A stretch of DNA of 5,464 nucleotides, taken from contig JAPHRL010000133.1 in the NCBI GenBank assembly GCA_026195755.1, forward strand, positions 1 to 5,464, given 5' to 3'. Origin of the DNA: Kangiella sp. Its GTDB lineage: Bacteria; Pseudomonadota; Gammaproteobacteria; Enterobacterales; Kangiellaceae. Positions 1 to 5,417 of this stretch are shown piece after piece. How positions within the stretch are numbered: position 1 is the first letter of the stretch; every line of letters starts with the position of its first letter. The translations under genes and the position numbers were made by a program. A model generated the notes under the pieces. It searched no databases, had not been told where the DNA came from, and saw nothing but the letters and a program-made list of their open reading frames with translations.

Positions 1-446
1 TGGCCGAATACTGCGCAATCAGGGCGCACCATATTAAAGAGTTTACTAACTACTGTGGTGACACCATCAAAATGCCCAGGACGAGACGCCCCGCAGTGAT
101 TGTTTCCTAATTCAGCTACCTGAACCTTGGTTAGGTTGGGCCACTGTGGATAGACTTCTTTGACCTCCGGAGCAAATATAATATCCGCTCCTTCTGCTTC
201 GAGTAATGATTGATCTTGCTCGAAAGTGCGAGGGTAAGAATCAAAATCTTCGTTGGGTCCAAACTGAGTGGGGTTAACGAAAATACTGACCACCACAATA
301 TCAGCCTGTTGTTTAGCGGTTTTGACCAGGCTCAAATGGCCAGCATGCAAATTACCCATGGTCGGTACAAAGCCAATACGATGACCCATGTCTCGGTGCG
401 TTTGAATCAGGCGGCGCAAAGTTTGAACTGAGTTAACAACGATCAT
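1..446 (-). CDS. panC: Pantothenate synthetase (pantoate-beta-alanine ligase), N-terminal half, cut by window edge
   Basis: PanC joins pantoate to beta-alanine using ATP, through a pantoyl-adenylate intermediate, to make pantothenate, the precursor of coenzyme A, in the cytoplasm. The visible 148 residues start at an ATG (446-444) and are open to the window edge; E. coli PanC is about 283 residues, so roughly half is present. Visible motifs are the nucleotidyltransferase HIGH-type segment VPTMGNLHAGH (residues 27-37), SIFVNPTQF (54-62, including the substrate-contacting Gln61), the YPRT segment (71-74), FAP..KEVYP (91-100) and SRPGHFDGVTTVVSKLFN (121-138). The KMSKS-like loop lies beyond the edge, so completeness cannot be judged. 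The start is 15 bases after the panB stop; an AAGG directly at the panB stop codon is a distant ribosome-binding site (about 12 bases away), suggesting coupling to panB. The family call is firm. Confidence 0.96.
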   Translation of the reverse strand, partial: MIVVNSVQTLRRLIQTHRDMGHRIGFVPTMGNLHAGHLSLVKTAKQQADIVVVSIFVNPTQFGPNEDFDSYPRTFEQDQSLLEAEGADIIFAPEVKEVYPQWPNLTKVQVAELGNNHCGASRPGHFDGVTTVVSKLFNMVRPDCAVFG

Positions 447-461
447 GTGTAACGCTTACCT

Positions 462-1256
462 TTAATCAAAAGAGTGTTCAGCAGTTGGAAAGTTTTTCGC
501 GCGAACTTCGCTGTGAAACAGCTCAAAAGCGGCTTTGATATCGCCTTTGGCATCTGTCATGAAATTACGTACAAACTTAGCTTGGAAGGGCGAAATACCG
601 AGCATGTCATGTAATACCAATACTTGGCCATCTACATCAACACCAGCGCCAATACCCATGACTGGAATAGTCAAACTTTGTGCTATCTGTTTGGCCAGAG
701 TTTGCGGCACACATTCAAGTACCAGCATGCGAGCGCCAGCTTCTTCAAGGGTTTTAGCATCGGCAAGCATTTGCTTGGATTGTTTTGAATCACGTCCTTG
801 AACCTTGAATCCGCCCAGGGCATCCACCGATTGCGGTGTTAAGCCGAGGTGGGCACAGACCGGAATGCCACGTTCGGTTAAACCGGCAATAGTGTCGTGT
901 AGCCAGTCACCACCTTCTAATTTAACCATGTGAGCGCCAGCCTGCATAATCAAGGCAGCAGTCTGATATGCCTGCTCAGGCGTGGCATAACTCATATAGG
1001 GCATATCGCCAATCAACAGGCAGCGCTTGTTGCCGCGCGCAACACAGGCGATGTGATACTCCATATCTTCAACCGTTACCGGCACCGTTGTCTTTTGACC
1101 TTGGATGACGTTACCCAGGGAATCACCGACCAAGATAACATCGACACCCGCGTCTGAAATAGCACCAGCAAAAGTGGCGTCATAAGCTGTGATACAGCTA
1201 AATTTTTTGCTTTCTTGTTTCAGTTGTTCGATATCACTAATGGTTAAGGTTTTCAT
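462..1256 (-). CDS. panB: 3-methyl-2-oxobutanoate hydroxymethyltransferase (ketopantoate hydroxymethyltransferase)
   Basis: PanB adds a hydroxymethyl group from 5,10-methylene-tetrahydrofolate to alpha-ketoisovalerate, giving ketopantoate, the first committed step to pantothenate. The protein has 264 residues, the same as E. coli PanB, and forms a phosphoenolpyruvate/pyruvate-type TIM barrel. The known catalytic and magnesium-binding positions are all present at the E. coli numbering: Asp45 and Ser46 in VGDSLG, Asp84 in GDMPYMSY, Lys112 and Glu114 in VKLEGG, His136 in HLGLTPQSV and Glu181 in LECVP. The C-terminal GIGAG and DGQVLVLHDMLG segments are also typical, as is the final EHSF. A minor oddity is Asn49 after VGDSLG, where I remember Met in E. 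coli. The ATG start is preceded by a GAGATGGA stretch acting as Shine-Dalgarno. It begins 14 bases after the kinase stop and ends 15 bases before panC, so it sits inside an operon. Confidence 0.98.
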   Translation of the reverse strand: MKTLTISDIEQLKQESKKFSCITAYDATFAGAISDAGVDVILVGDSLGNVIQGQKTTVPVTVEDMEYHIACVARGNKRCLLIGDMPYMSYATPEQAYQTAALIMQAGAHMVKLEGGDWLHDTIAGLTERGIPVCAHLGLTPQSVDALGGFKVQGRDSKQSKQMLADAKTLEEAGARMLVLECVPQTLAKQIAQSLTIPVMGIGAGVDVDGQVLVLHDMLGISPFQAKFVRNFMTDAKGDIKAAFELFHSEVRAKNFPTAEHSFD

Positions 1257-1270
1257 GATTCCATCTCGGG

Positions 1271-1924
1271 TTACGCAGGATGAGGATTAAAGTAGTTACG
1301 GCCAGTGGTCGTGTTTTTGATTTGATCGAGCAGTAGGTTAAAGTCAGCCTCATTTTCAACCAGGTCGATGCCCGAAGCATTCACAATCAACAATGGCGAT
1401 TCATCATAATAATAAAAGAAATCAGTATAAGCTTCACAGATGGTTTGCAAATACTCTTTGGTCACTGGGCTTTCTGAAGCGCGTCCTCGCTTCTTGATGC
1501 GCTCAAGAAGCACCGGCACAGAAGCTTGCAAATAAATGACCAGATCAGGTTTCGGCGCATCAATCGTCAAGTTCTGATACACCTGTTCGTATAATCTGAG
1601 CTCGTCCTGATCGAGCGTGGAACGGGCAAATAGACGATCTTTTTCCATCAGATAGTCAGCAACACGAACCGGGCTAAACATGTCTGATTGGCGCACTTCC
1701 TGCAATTGACGCACTCGCTGGAACAGGAAATACAGCTGGGTGGGCAGAGCTCCAGACTTAGGATCTTGGTAAAAGCGCTCAAGAAATGGATTCTCTTCCG
1801 CCTGCTCGAGAATTAAGTCGCTGCTTAATGCTTCGGACAATCTTCGAGCCAGTGTGGTTTTTCCCACGCCAATCGGGCCTTCGACGGCAATAAAGTTCTG
1901 GGGTATGGATAAAGTTACACTCAC
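1271..1924 (-). CDS. Deoxynucleoside kinase family protein (P-loop), folK-panB associated
   Basis: This 217-residue protein belongs to the deoxynucleoside kinase family (deoxyadenosine/deoxyguanosine kinase-like), which phosphorylates deoxynucleosides at the 5' hydroxyl in salvage. It shows a Walker A loop EGPIGVGKTT (residues 15-24), the family segment AEENPFLERFYQDP (42-55), QLYFLFQR (63-70) with the conserved Gln, EKDRLFA (94-100), PDLVIYLQAS (126-135) for the strand before the lid, and an arginine-rich lid RIKKRGR (142-148). The usual ERS/DRS triplet before DR.FA appears replaced by Asp90-Tyr91-Leu92, so the true substrate is uncertain. Similar genes sit between folK and panB in several non-enteric gammaproteobacteria. 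The start is a GTG (1924-1922): an in-frame TGA lies directly before it, and a strong AGGAG is 7 bases upstream. The substrate cannot be read from sequence; a nucleotide-related or regulatory role is possible. Confidence 0.88.
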   Translation of the reverse strand: MSVTLSIPQNFIAVEGPIGVGKTTLARRLSEALSSDLILEQAEENPFLERFYQDPKSGALPTQLYFLFQRVRQLQEVRQSDMFSPVRVADYLMEKDRLFARSTLDQDELRLYEQVYQNLTIDAPKPDLVIYLQASVPVLLERIKKRGRASESPVTKEYLQTICEAYTDFFYYYDESPLLIVNASGIDLVENEADFNLLLDQIKNTTTGRNYFNPHPA

Positions 1925-1931
1925 TCAAATA

Positions 1932-1936
1932 CTCCT
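1932..1936 (-). promoter_or_regulatory. Strong Shine-Dalgarno deciding the GTG start of the kinase
   Basis: AGGAG on the minus strand is 7 bases from the GTG at 1924-1922, an ideal distance. Together with the in-frame TGA directly before the GTG, it fixes a non-ATG start for the kinase, the only one in this window. Confidence 0.8.
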
Positions 1937-1942
1937 GGCTCA

Positions 1943-1965
1943 GGCACTTCTTTCTTAGAGGTGCC
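1943..1965 (-). other. Imperfect hairpin across the folK stop codon
   Basis: On the minus strand GGCAC (1965-1961) pairs with GTGCC (1947-1943); after one C/A mismatch, TCT pairs with AGA, leaving a five-base loop. The folK TAA stop is within it, and the kinase ribosome-binding site begins 6 bases later. No T-run follows, so it is not an intrinsic terminator. It may separate the translation of folK and the kinase or be a processing site. Confidence 0.35.
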
Positions 1966-2485
1966 AATGATGATTCTTGTCATAGTTTAAGGCCACTAAG
2001 TCATACCGTGGGCAATGGTCTAGTAATTCACTAACGATACTACCATCGGGAAGCGTCATTTCAGGACTTAGTTCAGCCAATGGTTTTAATACAAAATCCC
2101 TGTCTTTAATACCATAATGGGGCAGGGTTAAACGGTCTGATTGCATGATTGTATGATCGTAGAGCAAGAGATCCAAATCTAATGTGCGGGCACCCCAGCG
2201 CTCTTCTCTAACTCGTCCCTGTTGGTTTTCAATCGCTTGTAGCTGGTTGAGCAACTCTAATGGAGTAAAACTGGTGGCTAGCTTGGCTACGGCATTGATA
2301 AAAGGCGGTTGATCCTGCGGACCCATTGGGGCGCTTTGATAAAAACTGGAATAGCTGAGCAGATAACTTTCCGGCAAAGAATCGAGTGCCAATAGAGCTT
2401 GCTCAATTTGCTGAATTGGTTGGTGCAAATTACTACCAAGACCAATGTATGCAATAGAGTGCTTTGTAGTAGGGAGTCTTGCCAT
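1955..2485 (-). CDS. folK: 2-amino-4-hydroxy-6-hydroxymethyldihydropteridine pyrophosphokinase (HPPK)
   Basis: FolK transfers pyrophosphate from ATP to 6-hydroxymethyl-7,8-dihydropterin, the step before dihydropteroate synthase in folate synthesis. The 176-residue protein is slightly longer than the roughly 159 of E. coli FolK, with about eight extra residues at the N-terminus and a longer C-terminal end. Visible signatures are YIGLGSNL (13-20), the pterin-binding PPFINAVA region (60-67), and the core RWGARTLDLDLLLY (96-109), in which Asp103 and Asp105 are the expected magnesium ligands. LPHYGIKDRDFVLKPLAEL (121-139) is the closing family motif. The ATG at 2485 is the only usable start before the first motif; no in-frame GTG or TTG lies between. 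It begins 12 bases after the pcnB stop, and that gap holds no purine-rich ribosome-binding site, so translation is probably coupled to pcnB. Its product pathway supplies the cofactor used by PanB downstream. Confidence 0.97.
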   Translation of the reverse strand: MARLPTTKHSIAYIGLGSNLHQPIQQIEQALLALDSLPESYLLSYSSFYQSAPMGPQDQPPFINAVAKLATSFTPLELLNQLQAIENQQGRVREERWGARTLDLDLLLYDHTIMQSDRLTLPHYGIKDRDFVLKPLAELSPEMTLPDGSIVSELLDHCPRYDLVALNYDKNHHWHL

Positions 2486-2497
2486 AGGTGTAGTGAC

Positions 2498-3868
2498 TTA
2501 ATGTTTATTTTTGTTGGCTGGCTGACGCTTCTGATTACGGGGCTTGCGTCGTCTGCGTTTTTTGCCGCTACCGGTTTTATGTAACATTTGGCGGCGGTCG
2601 TTGGCATCAGCTTCTTGAAACTTGGTCCACCAATCGGCCAGTTCTTTTTGGAGCGGATCGGACTGCGAACGTAGCAGCAAAAAGTCGTAAGCGGCGCGAA
2701 AACGTGGATGTTCAAAAATGCTCCACGCTTTTTTTCCATGATAGGCAGGCAAGCGCAGTTGCATACTCCAGATATCACGGATCACCAGTGCATAGCGGCG
2801 TGGGATTGAAATATGTTGATTTTGTGCATTGAGCACGCGTGCCATACTTTTGAAAAAAGCATCGTTAAAGTTGATGCCTTTTTGTTGCAGAGCTTCAGTG
2901 CTCTCTAACAACGGTTGCCAAAGCATCACTGCCATTAAGAAAGCAGGGTTGACTGTTTGTTCAGAAGCAATTCGAGTGTCAGTATTTTCCAGAGCATCCA
3001 ACACTAACTGTTCAGTCACTTTTGTTTGAGTTGAATCGTCATGCTTTAAAGTACGGTCAGTCGCCGGAAACAAGGCATGGAACAAGCCATATTCGCGTAG
3101 CTTCTGGAAAGTCAATTTTGCGGCGCCAGCCAAAAATAGCTTACGATATTCTTCCCATAAACGAGCGGCTGGTACCTGCTCTAAGAAATGGGAAAGTTCA
3201 GCAACCGGCTTAAGCGTATTTGGCTCAATGGTCAGATTGAGTTTGCAAGCTAGCCGCACAGCCCGTAGCATGCGCACAGGGTCTTCGCGATAGCGTGTTT
3301 CCGGATCACCAATCATGCGTAATTGACGTTTGCGTAGATCCGCCAGGCCATCACAAAAATCGTGGACTGAAAAGTCTTTAATATTGTAGTAAAGCGCATT
3401 GATGGTGAAATCGCGACGAATGGCATCTTCTTCAATATCGCCGTAGACATTATCGCGCAAGATCATGCCTTCTTTGGCTTGTTGAATATTGTCATCACAA
3501 TGGGCGCGGAAAGTGGCCACCTCGATAACATCGCGACCAAACAGAATATGCGCCAGCCTAAAACGGCGACCAATTATGCGACAGTTGCGAAATAACTCTT
3601 TAATCTGTCCGGGAGTTGCGTTGGTCGCAATATCAAAGTCTTTGGGATGCAAACCAAGCAATATATCGCGCACGCCGCCACCGACCAGGAATGACTCATA
3701 GCCAGCATTGCTCAAGCGATATAAAACCTTTAAGGCATTGTCGCTGATATCTTTACGTGAGATCGAATGTTGATCGCGCGTGATGATTTGGGTGCTGGTG
3801 CCTGCACCGGGCGTATCAGTAGCCGGAGAAGAAAACCAACCTTTTACAGACTTAATTATTGAACTCAT
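2498..3868 (-). CDS. pcnB: Poly(A) polymerase I
   Basis: PcnB adds poly(A) tails to RNA 3' ends, which promotes decay by exonucleases and helps plasmid copy-number control. The 456-residue protein has the class II nucleotidyltransferase head: LVGGGVRDILLG (61-72), the catalytic pair Asp77 and Asp79 in KDFDIAT, and RRDFTINALYY (151-161), followed by the DPVRMLRAVR segment (196-205). GRRFRLAH (100-107) leading into IEVATFR is typical of poly(A) polymerases rather than CCA-adding enzymes. The C-terminal domain includes IWSMQLR and FEHPRFRAAYDFL, and the last 25 or so residues are a very basic tail rich in Lys and Arg, likely for RNA binding, as in E. coli PcnB (about 465 residues). The N-terminal REQH-like ISRKDISDNALKVLYRLS stretch also matches. 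The ATG at 3868 is fixed by an in-frame TAA nine bases upstream. No Shine-Dalgarno is visible. Confidence 0.97.
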   Translation of the reverse strand: MSSIIKSVKGWFSSPATDTPGAGTSTQIITRDQHSISRKDISDNALKVLYRLSNAGYESFLVGGGVRDILLGLHPKDFDIATNATPGQIKELFRNCRIIGRRFRLAHILFGRDVIEVATFRAHCDDNIQQAKEGMILRDNVYGDIEEDAIRRDFTINALYYNIKDFSVHDFCDGLADLRKRQLRMIGDPETRYREDPVRMLRAVRLACKLNLTIEPNTLKPVAELSHFLEQVPAARLWEEYRKLFLAGAAKLTFQKLREYGLFHALFPATDRTLKHDDSTQTKVTEQLVLDALENTDTRIASEQTVNPAFLMAVMLWQPLLESTEALQQKGINFNDAFFKSMARVLNAQNQHISIPRRYALVIRDIWSMQLRLPAYHGKKAWSIFEHPRFRAAYDFLLLRSQSDPLQKELADWWTKFQEADANDRRQMLHKTGSGKKRRRRKPRNQKRQPANKNKH

Positions 3869-3895
3869 AAAGTGTTAATTTGACAGTATGGGGCG

Positions 3896-3924
3896 ATCAT
3901 AGCACAAGCGGCTATCTAATTAAT
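3896..3924 (-). promoter_or_regulatory. Candidate extended -10 promoter for pcnB and downstream genes
   Basis: In the 51-base gap between gluQ and pcnB the minus strand reads TGCTATGAT (3904-3896), an extended -10 element with five of six matches to TATAAT plus the upstream TG. At 17-bp spacing the -35 hexamer would be ATTAAT (3924-3919), which matches poorly and overlaps the gluQ stop codon; extended -10 promoters tolerate this. A start near base 3889 would leave a leader of about 20 bases before the pcnB ATG. This would make pcnB-folK-kinase-panB-panC independent of dksA transcription. Prediction from sequence only. Confidence 0.5.
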
Positions 3925-4795
3925 CTAAATAAAGAATTTGTTGCCTGGCGGGGATTTGAGGCAATTGAAAGTGGGACAGCGCATAACCAAGGATGGCTTC
4001 AGGGTTTTCATGCTGCAATTCGCTCGGAATAGGCTGCCCCAAAAATTCCAGTGCACGGCATAAATACTTGGTTGCTTGTTGGCTATCAATTGGCGGTGCG
4101 TGATTTTGTTTGGATAATTTATTGCCGTCAGGATTGATGGCAAGCGGCAAATGATACCAGTCAGGTACTTTGGCCTTGAACGCTTCATACAACCGTAACT
4201 GGCGCGGAGTCGAGTCCAACAGGTCGCAGCCGCGAACCACATGATCAATTCCCTGTTCAATATCATCCACTACCACCGCCAACTGATAAGCGATTAAGCC
4301 ATCTTTGCGTCGAATGGCGAAATCTTCAGCATAGAGAGAGTCATCGAACTGGCAAGGCCCTTGAATCTTATCAACAAAACTATAATCGCCCTGTCTATGA
4401 CAAAGGCGAATAGCAACTTCACCATTAAAGCTCAAATTTTTTGTGGCACAAATATTCGGATAGTATCCGGTCTTGCTGAGTGCTTTGATTTTCTTACGGG
4501 TGCAATTGCAGGCGTAGATCAGGCCTTGTGATTTTAGTTGCTCAATAATCTCTGCATAGTGATCCAGGTGGTGGCTTTGATAACAGACTTGACCGTCCCA
4601 GTGCAAACCAAAGGCTTCCAGTTGGCGTAAAATCAAGTCGCTGGCGCCAGTAACTTCGCGCGGTGGGTCGATATCTTCAATTCGTACTAGCCATTCAGTA
4701 TGACGAGATTTTGCGATCAGGTAGCTACCGACAGCTGCTATCAGCGAGCCAAAGTGAAGGGGACCAGAAGGTGAGGGTGAGAAACGTCCTGCCAT
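3920..4795 (-). CDS. gluQ: Glutamyl-Q tRNA(Asp) synthetase
   Basis: GluQRS is a truncated paralogue of glutamyl-tRNA synthetase. It activates glutamate with ATP and attaches it to the queuosine at position 34 of tRNA-Asp, rather than charging a tRNA 3' end. The 291 residues cover only the catalytic Rossmann domain; the anticodon-binding domain of true GluRS is absent, as expected for the family. Visible motifs are FSPSPSGPLHFGSL (5-18, the HIGH-like site), RIEDIDPPR (38-46), the zinc-binding set Cys96, Cys98, Tyr112 and Cys116, AYQLAVVVDD (169-178), VRGCDLLDSTPRQ (187-199), and the KMSKS-like KLSKQNHAP (226-234). The ATG at 4795 is the first usable start after an in-frame stop; the only upstream alternative would be a rare ATT. 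The region just before the start lacks a purine-rich ribosome-binding site. It lies 62 bases downstream of dksA, a common arrangement in gammaproteobacteria, with a terminator-like hairpin between. Confidence 0.97.
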   Translation of the reverse strand: MAGRFSPSPSGPLHFGSLIAAVGSYLIAKSRHTEWLVRIEDIDPPREVTGASDLILRQLEAFGLHWDGQVCYQSHHLDHYAEIIEQLKSQGLIYACNCTRKKIKALSKTGYYPNICATKNLSFNGEVAIRLCHRQGDYSFVDKIQGPCQFDDSLYAEDFAIRRKDGLIAYQLAVVVDDIEQGIDHVVRGCDLLDSTPRQLRLYEAFKAKVPDWYHLPLAINPDGNKLSKQNHAPPIDSQQATKYLCRALEFLGQPIPSELQHENPEAILGYALSHFQLPQIPARQQILYLD

Positions 4796-4825
4796 AGTTA
4801 GGAGACAGCTAATGGCTTACAGTAG

Positions 4826-4850
4826 AAAGGGCAGACTAGAATATCTGCCC
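4826..4850 (-). terminator. Probable leaky intrinsic terminator between dksA and gluQ
   Basis: On the minus strand a perfect 7-bp stem, GGGCAGA (4850-4844) with TCTGCCC (4835-4829), encloses an 8-base loop. It starts 7 bases after the dksA stop codon and is followed by TTTCTACTGT, a short and broken T-run. This has the form of a rho-independent terminator for dksA, but the weak T-run suggests partial read-through into gluQ. A terminator in the dksA-gluQ gap that limits gluQ transcription has been reported in Shigella, which supports the call. The complementary strand lacks a suitable T-run, so the signal is directional. Confidence 0.65.
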
Positions 4851-4857
4851 ATGTCAA

Positions 4858-5304
4858 TTAACTACCGTATTGTTTTTCTTTGATTTCTGCCAGCGTTTTG
4901 CAGTCGATGCAAAGCTCAGCAGTCGGACGCGCTTCAAGGCGACGAATACCAATTTCGATACCGCATGATTCGCAGTAACCGTATTCATCATCATCGATCT
5001 TGTTTAGCGACTGAATAATCTTCTTCAACAATTTGCGTTCGCGGTCGCGAGTACGCAATTCAAGAGAGAATTCTTCTTCTTGGGCAGCACGATCAACCGG
5101 ATCTGGGAAGTTTGCAGCTTCGTCCTGCATATGGTGAACAGTCCGATCAACTTCTTCCATCAATTGTTTTTTCCATGCCGCCAGAATATTACGAAAATGC
5201 TCATACTGAGCATCATTCATGTACTCTTCGCCTTTCTTCTCTTTATAAGGCTTGAGGCCTAATTTCTCGAGGGTGCTATTTGTAGCTGATTGTTTACGTG
5301 GCAT
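4858..5304 (-). CDS. dksA: RNA polymerase-binding transcription factor DksA
   Basis: DksA binds the secondary channel of RNA polymerase and, with ppGpp, represses rRNA and other stable-RNA promoters and activates amino-acid synthesis promoters. The 148 residues are close to the 151 of E. coli DksA. The N-terminal part ends in GEEYMN, a long coiled coil follows, and its tip carries NFPDPVDRAAQEEEFSLELR (65-84), with the functionally key Asp68 and Asp71 (Asp71 and Asp74 in E. coli). The zinc finger has all four cysteines, Cys111, Cys114, Cys132 and Cys135, in YCESCG and ELCIDC, so this is a canonical, not a cysteine-depleted, DksA. The ATG at 5304 is preceded by a GGAG about 10 bases upstream. 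It is the first gene of the cluster in this window and has its own presumed promoter to the right. The assignment is very secure. Confidence 0.98.
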   Translation of the reverse strand: MPRKQSATNSTLEKLGLKPYKEKKGEEYMNDAQYEHFRNILAAWKKQLMEEVDRTVHHMQDEAANFPDPVDRAAQEEEFSLELRTRDRERKLLKKIIQSLNKIDDDEYGYCESCGIEIGIRRLEARPTAELCIDCKTLAEIKEKQYGS

Positions 5305-5313
5305 CTAAGCAAC

Positions 5314-5317
5314 GCTC
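5314..5317 (-). promoter_or_regulatory. Shine-Dalgarno sequence of dksA
   Basis: GGAG on the minus strand lies about 10 bases before the dksA ATG at 5304 and supports that start. It is one of the two clear ribosome-binding sites in the window. Confidence 0.6.
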
Positions 5318-5336
5318 CATTTCGTATTAAAACCAG

Positions 5337-5350
5337 ACGCCTCACGGCGC
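5337..5350 (-). other. Short GNRA-capped hairpin in the dksA leader
   Basis: On the minus strand CGCC (5349-5346) pairs with GGCG (5341-5338) around the loop GTGA, a GNRA-type tetraloop, with one further G-U pair possible. It lies about 33 bases before the dksA start and is followed shortly by GGTTTT. It may stabilise the 5' leader or act as a weak pause; it is too short to call a terminator. Confidence 0.3.
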
Positions 5351-5372
5351 GCACTTGGCAAAAAAGCAAGCT

Positions 5373-5400
5373 CTTATAGGGCTGGCTTTGAAAAAGTGAA
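5373..5400 (-). promoter_or_regulatory. Candidate sigma-70 promoter for dksA
   Basis: Upstream of dksA the minus strand carries TTCACT (5400-5395, four of six matches to TTGACA), a 16-bp spacer and TATAAG (5378-5373, five of six matches to TATAAT). Transcription would start near base 5366 and give a leader of about 62 bases. A second possibility farther upstream is GATAAT inside the palindrome at 5403-5417. The true start cannot be chosen from sequence alone. Confidence 0.45.
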
Positions 5401-5402
5401 AC

Positions 5403-5417
5403 AGGGATATTATCCCT
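5403..5417. repeat. Perfect 15-base palindrome upstream of dksA
   Basis: AGGGATA and its reverse complement TATCCCT flank a single central base. The element sits just upstream of the candidate dksA -35 and could be an operator for a dimeric regulator, a short hairpin ending an upstream transcript, or chance. On the minus strand it is followed by GTTTCACTTTTTC, a weak T-rich stretch, so a terminator for a gene to the right of the window is possible. Confidence 0.4.

Noticed and set aside
210..431. Plus-strand open frame of 73 codons inside panC
   Set aside because: It lies wholly antisense to panC, which shows strong family motifs; its translation has no recognisable feature.
535..1157. Two plus-strand open frames (535-801 and 930-1157)
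   Set aside because: Both are antisense to panB, whose catalytic residues are all intact on the other strand.
2287..2778. Minus-strand 163-codon open frame overlapping the pcnB end and folK start
   Set aside because: It is an out-of-frame reading of two clear genes, with a cysteine-rich, low-sense composition and no family motif.
2498..3868. Possibility that the polymerase is a CCA-adding tRNA nucleotidyltransferase
   Set aside because: The GRRFRLAH...IEVATFR segment, the basic tail, the overall length and the full-length similarity to E. coli PcnB favour poly(A) polymerase.
3925..4266. Minus-strand 113-codon open frame inside gluQ
   Set aside because: It is an alternate frame of gluQ, whose own frame carries the KMSKS-like and family motifs through the same region.
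3920..4795. Possibility that gluQ is a truncated or broken glutamyl-tRNA synthetase gene
   Set aside because: The length and zinc-binding Cys/Tyr set match intact GluQRS, and its place next to dksA is the usual one.
4852..4857. Perfect TTGACA hexamer at the dksA stop codon
   Set aside because: No -10-like hexamer stands 16-18 bases downstream; that position falls in the terminator stem, so it is an orphan -35 match.
5294..5320. Eight-codon upstream reading frame overlapping the dksA start
   Set aside because: The ATG at 5320 has no ribosome-binding site and overlaps the dksA Shine-Dalgarno itself; it most likely arises by chance.
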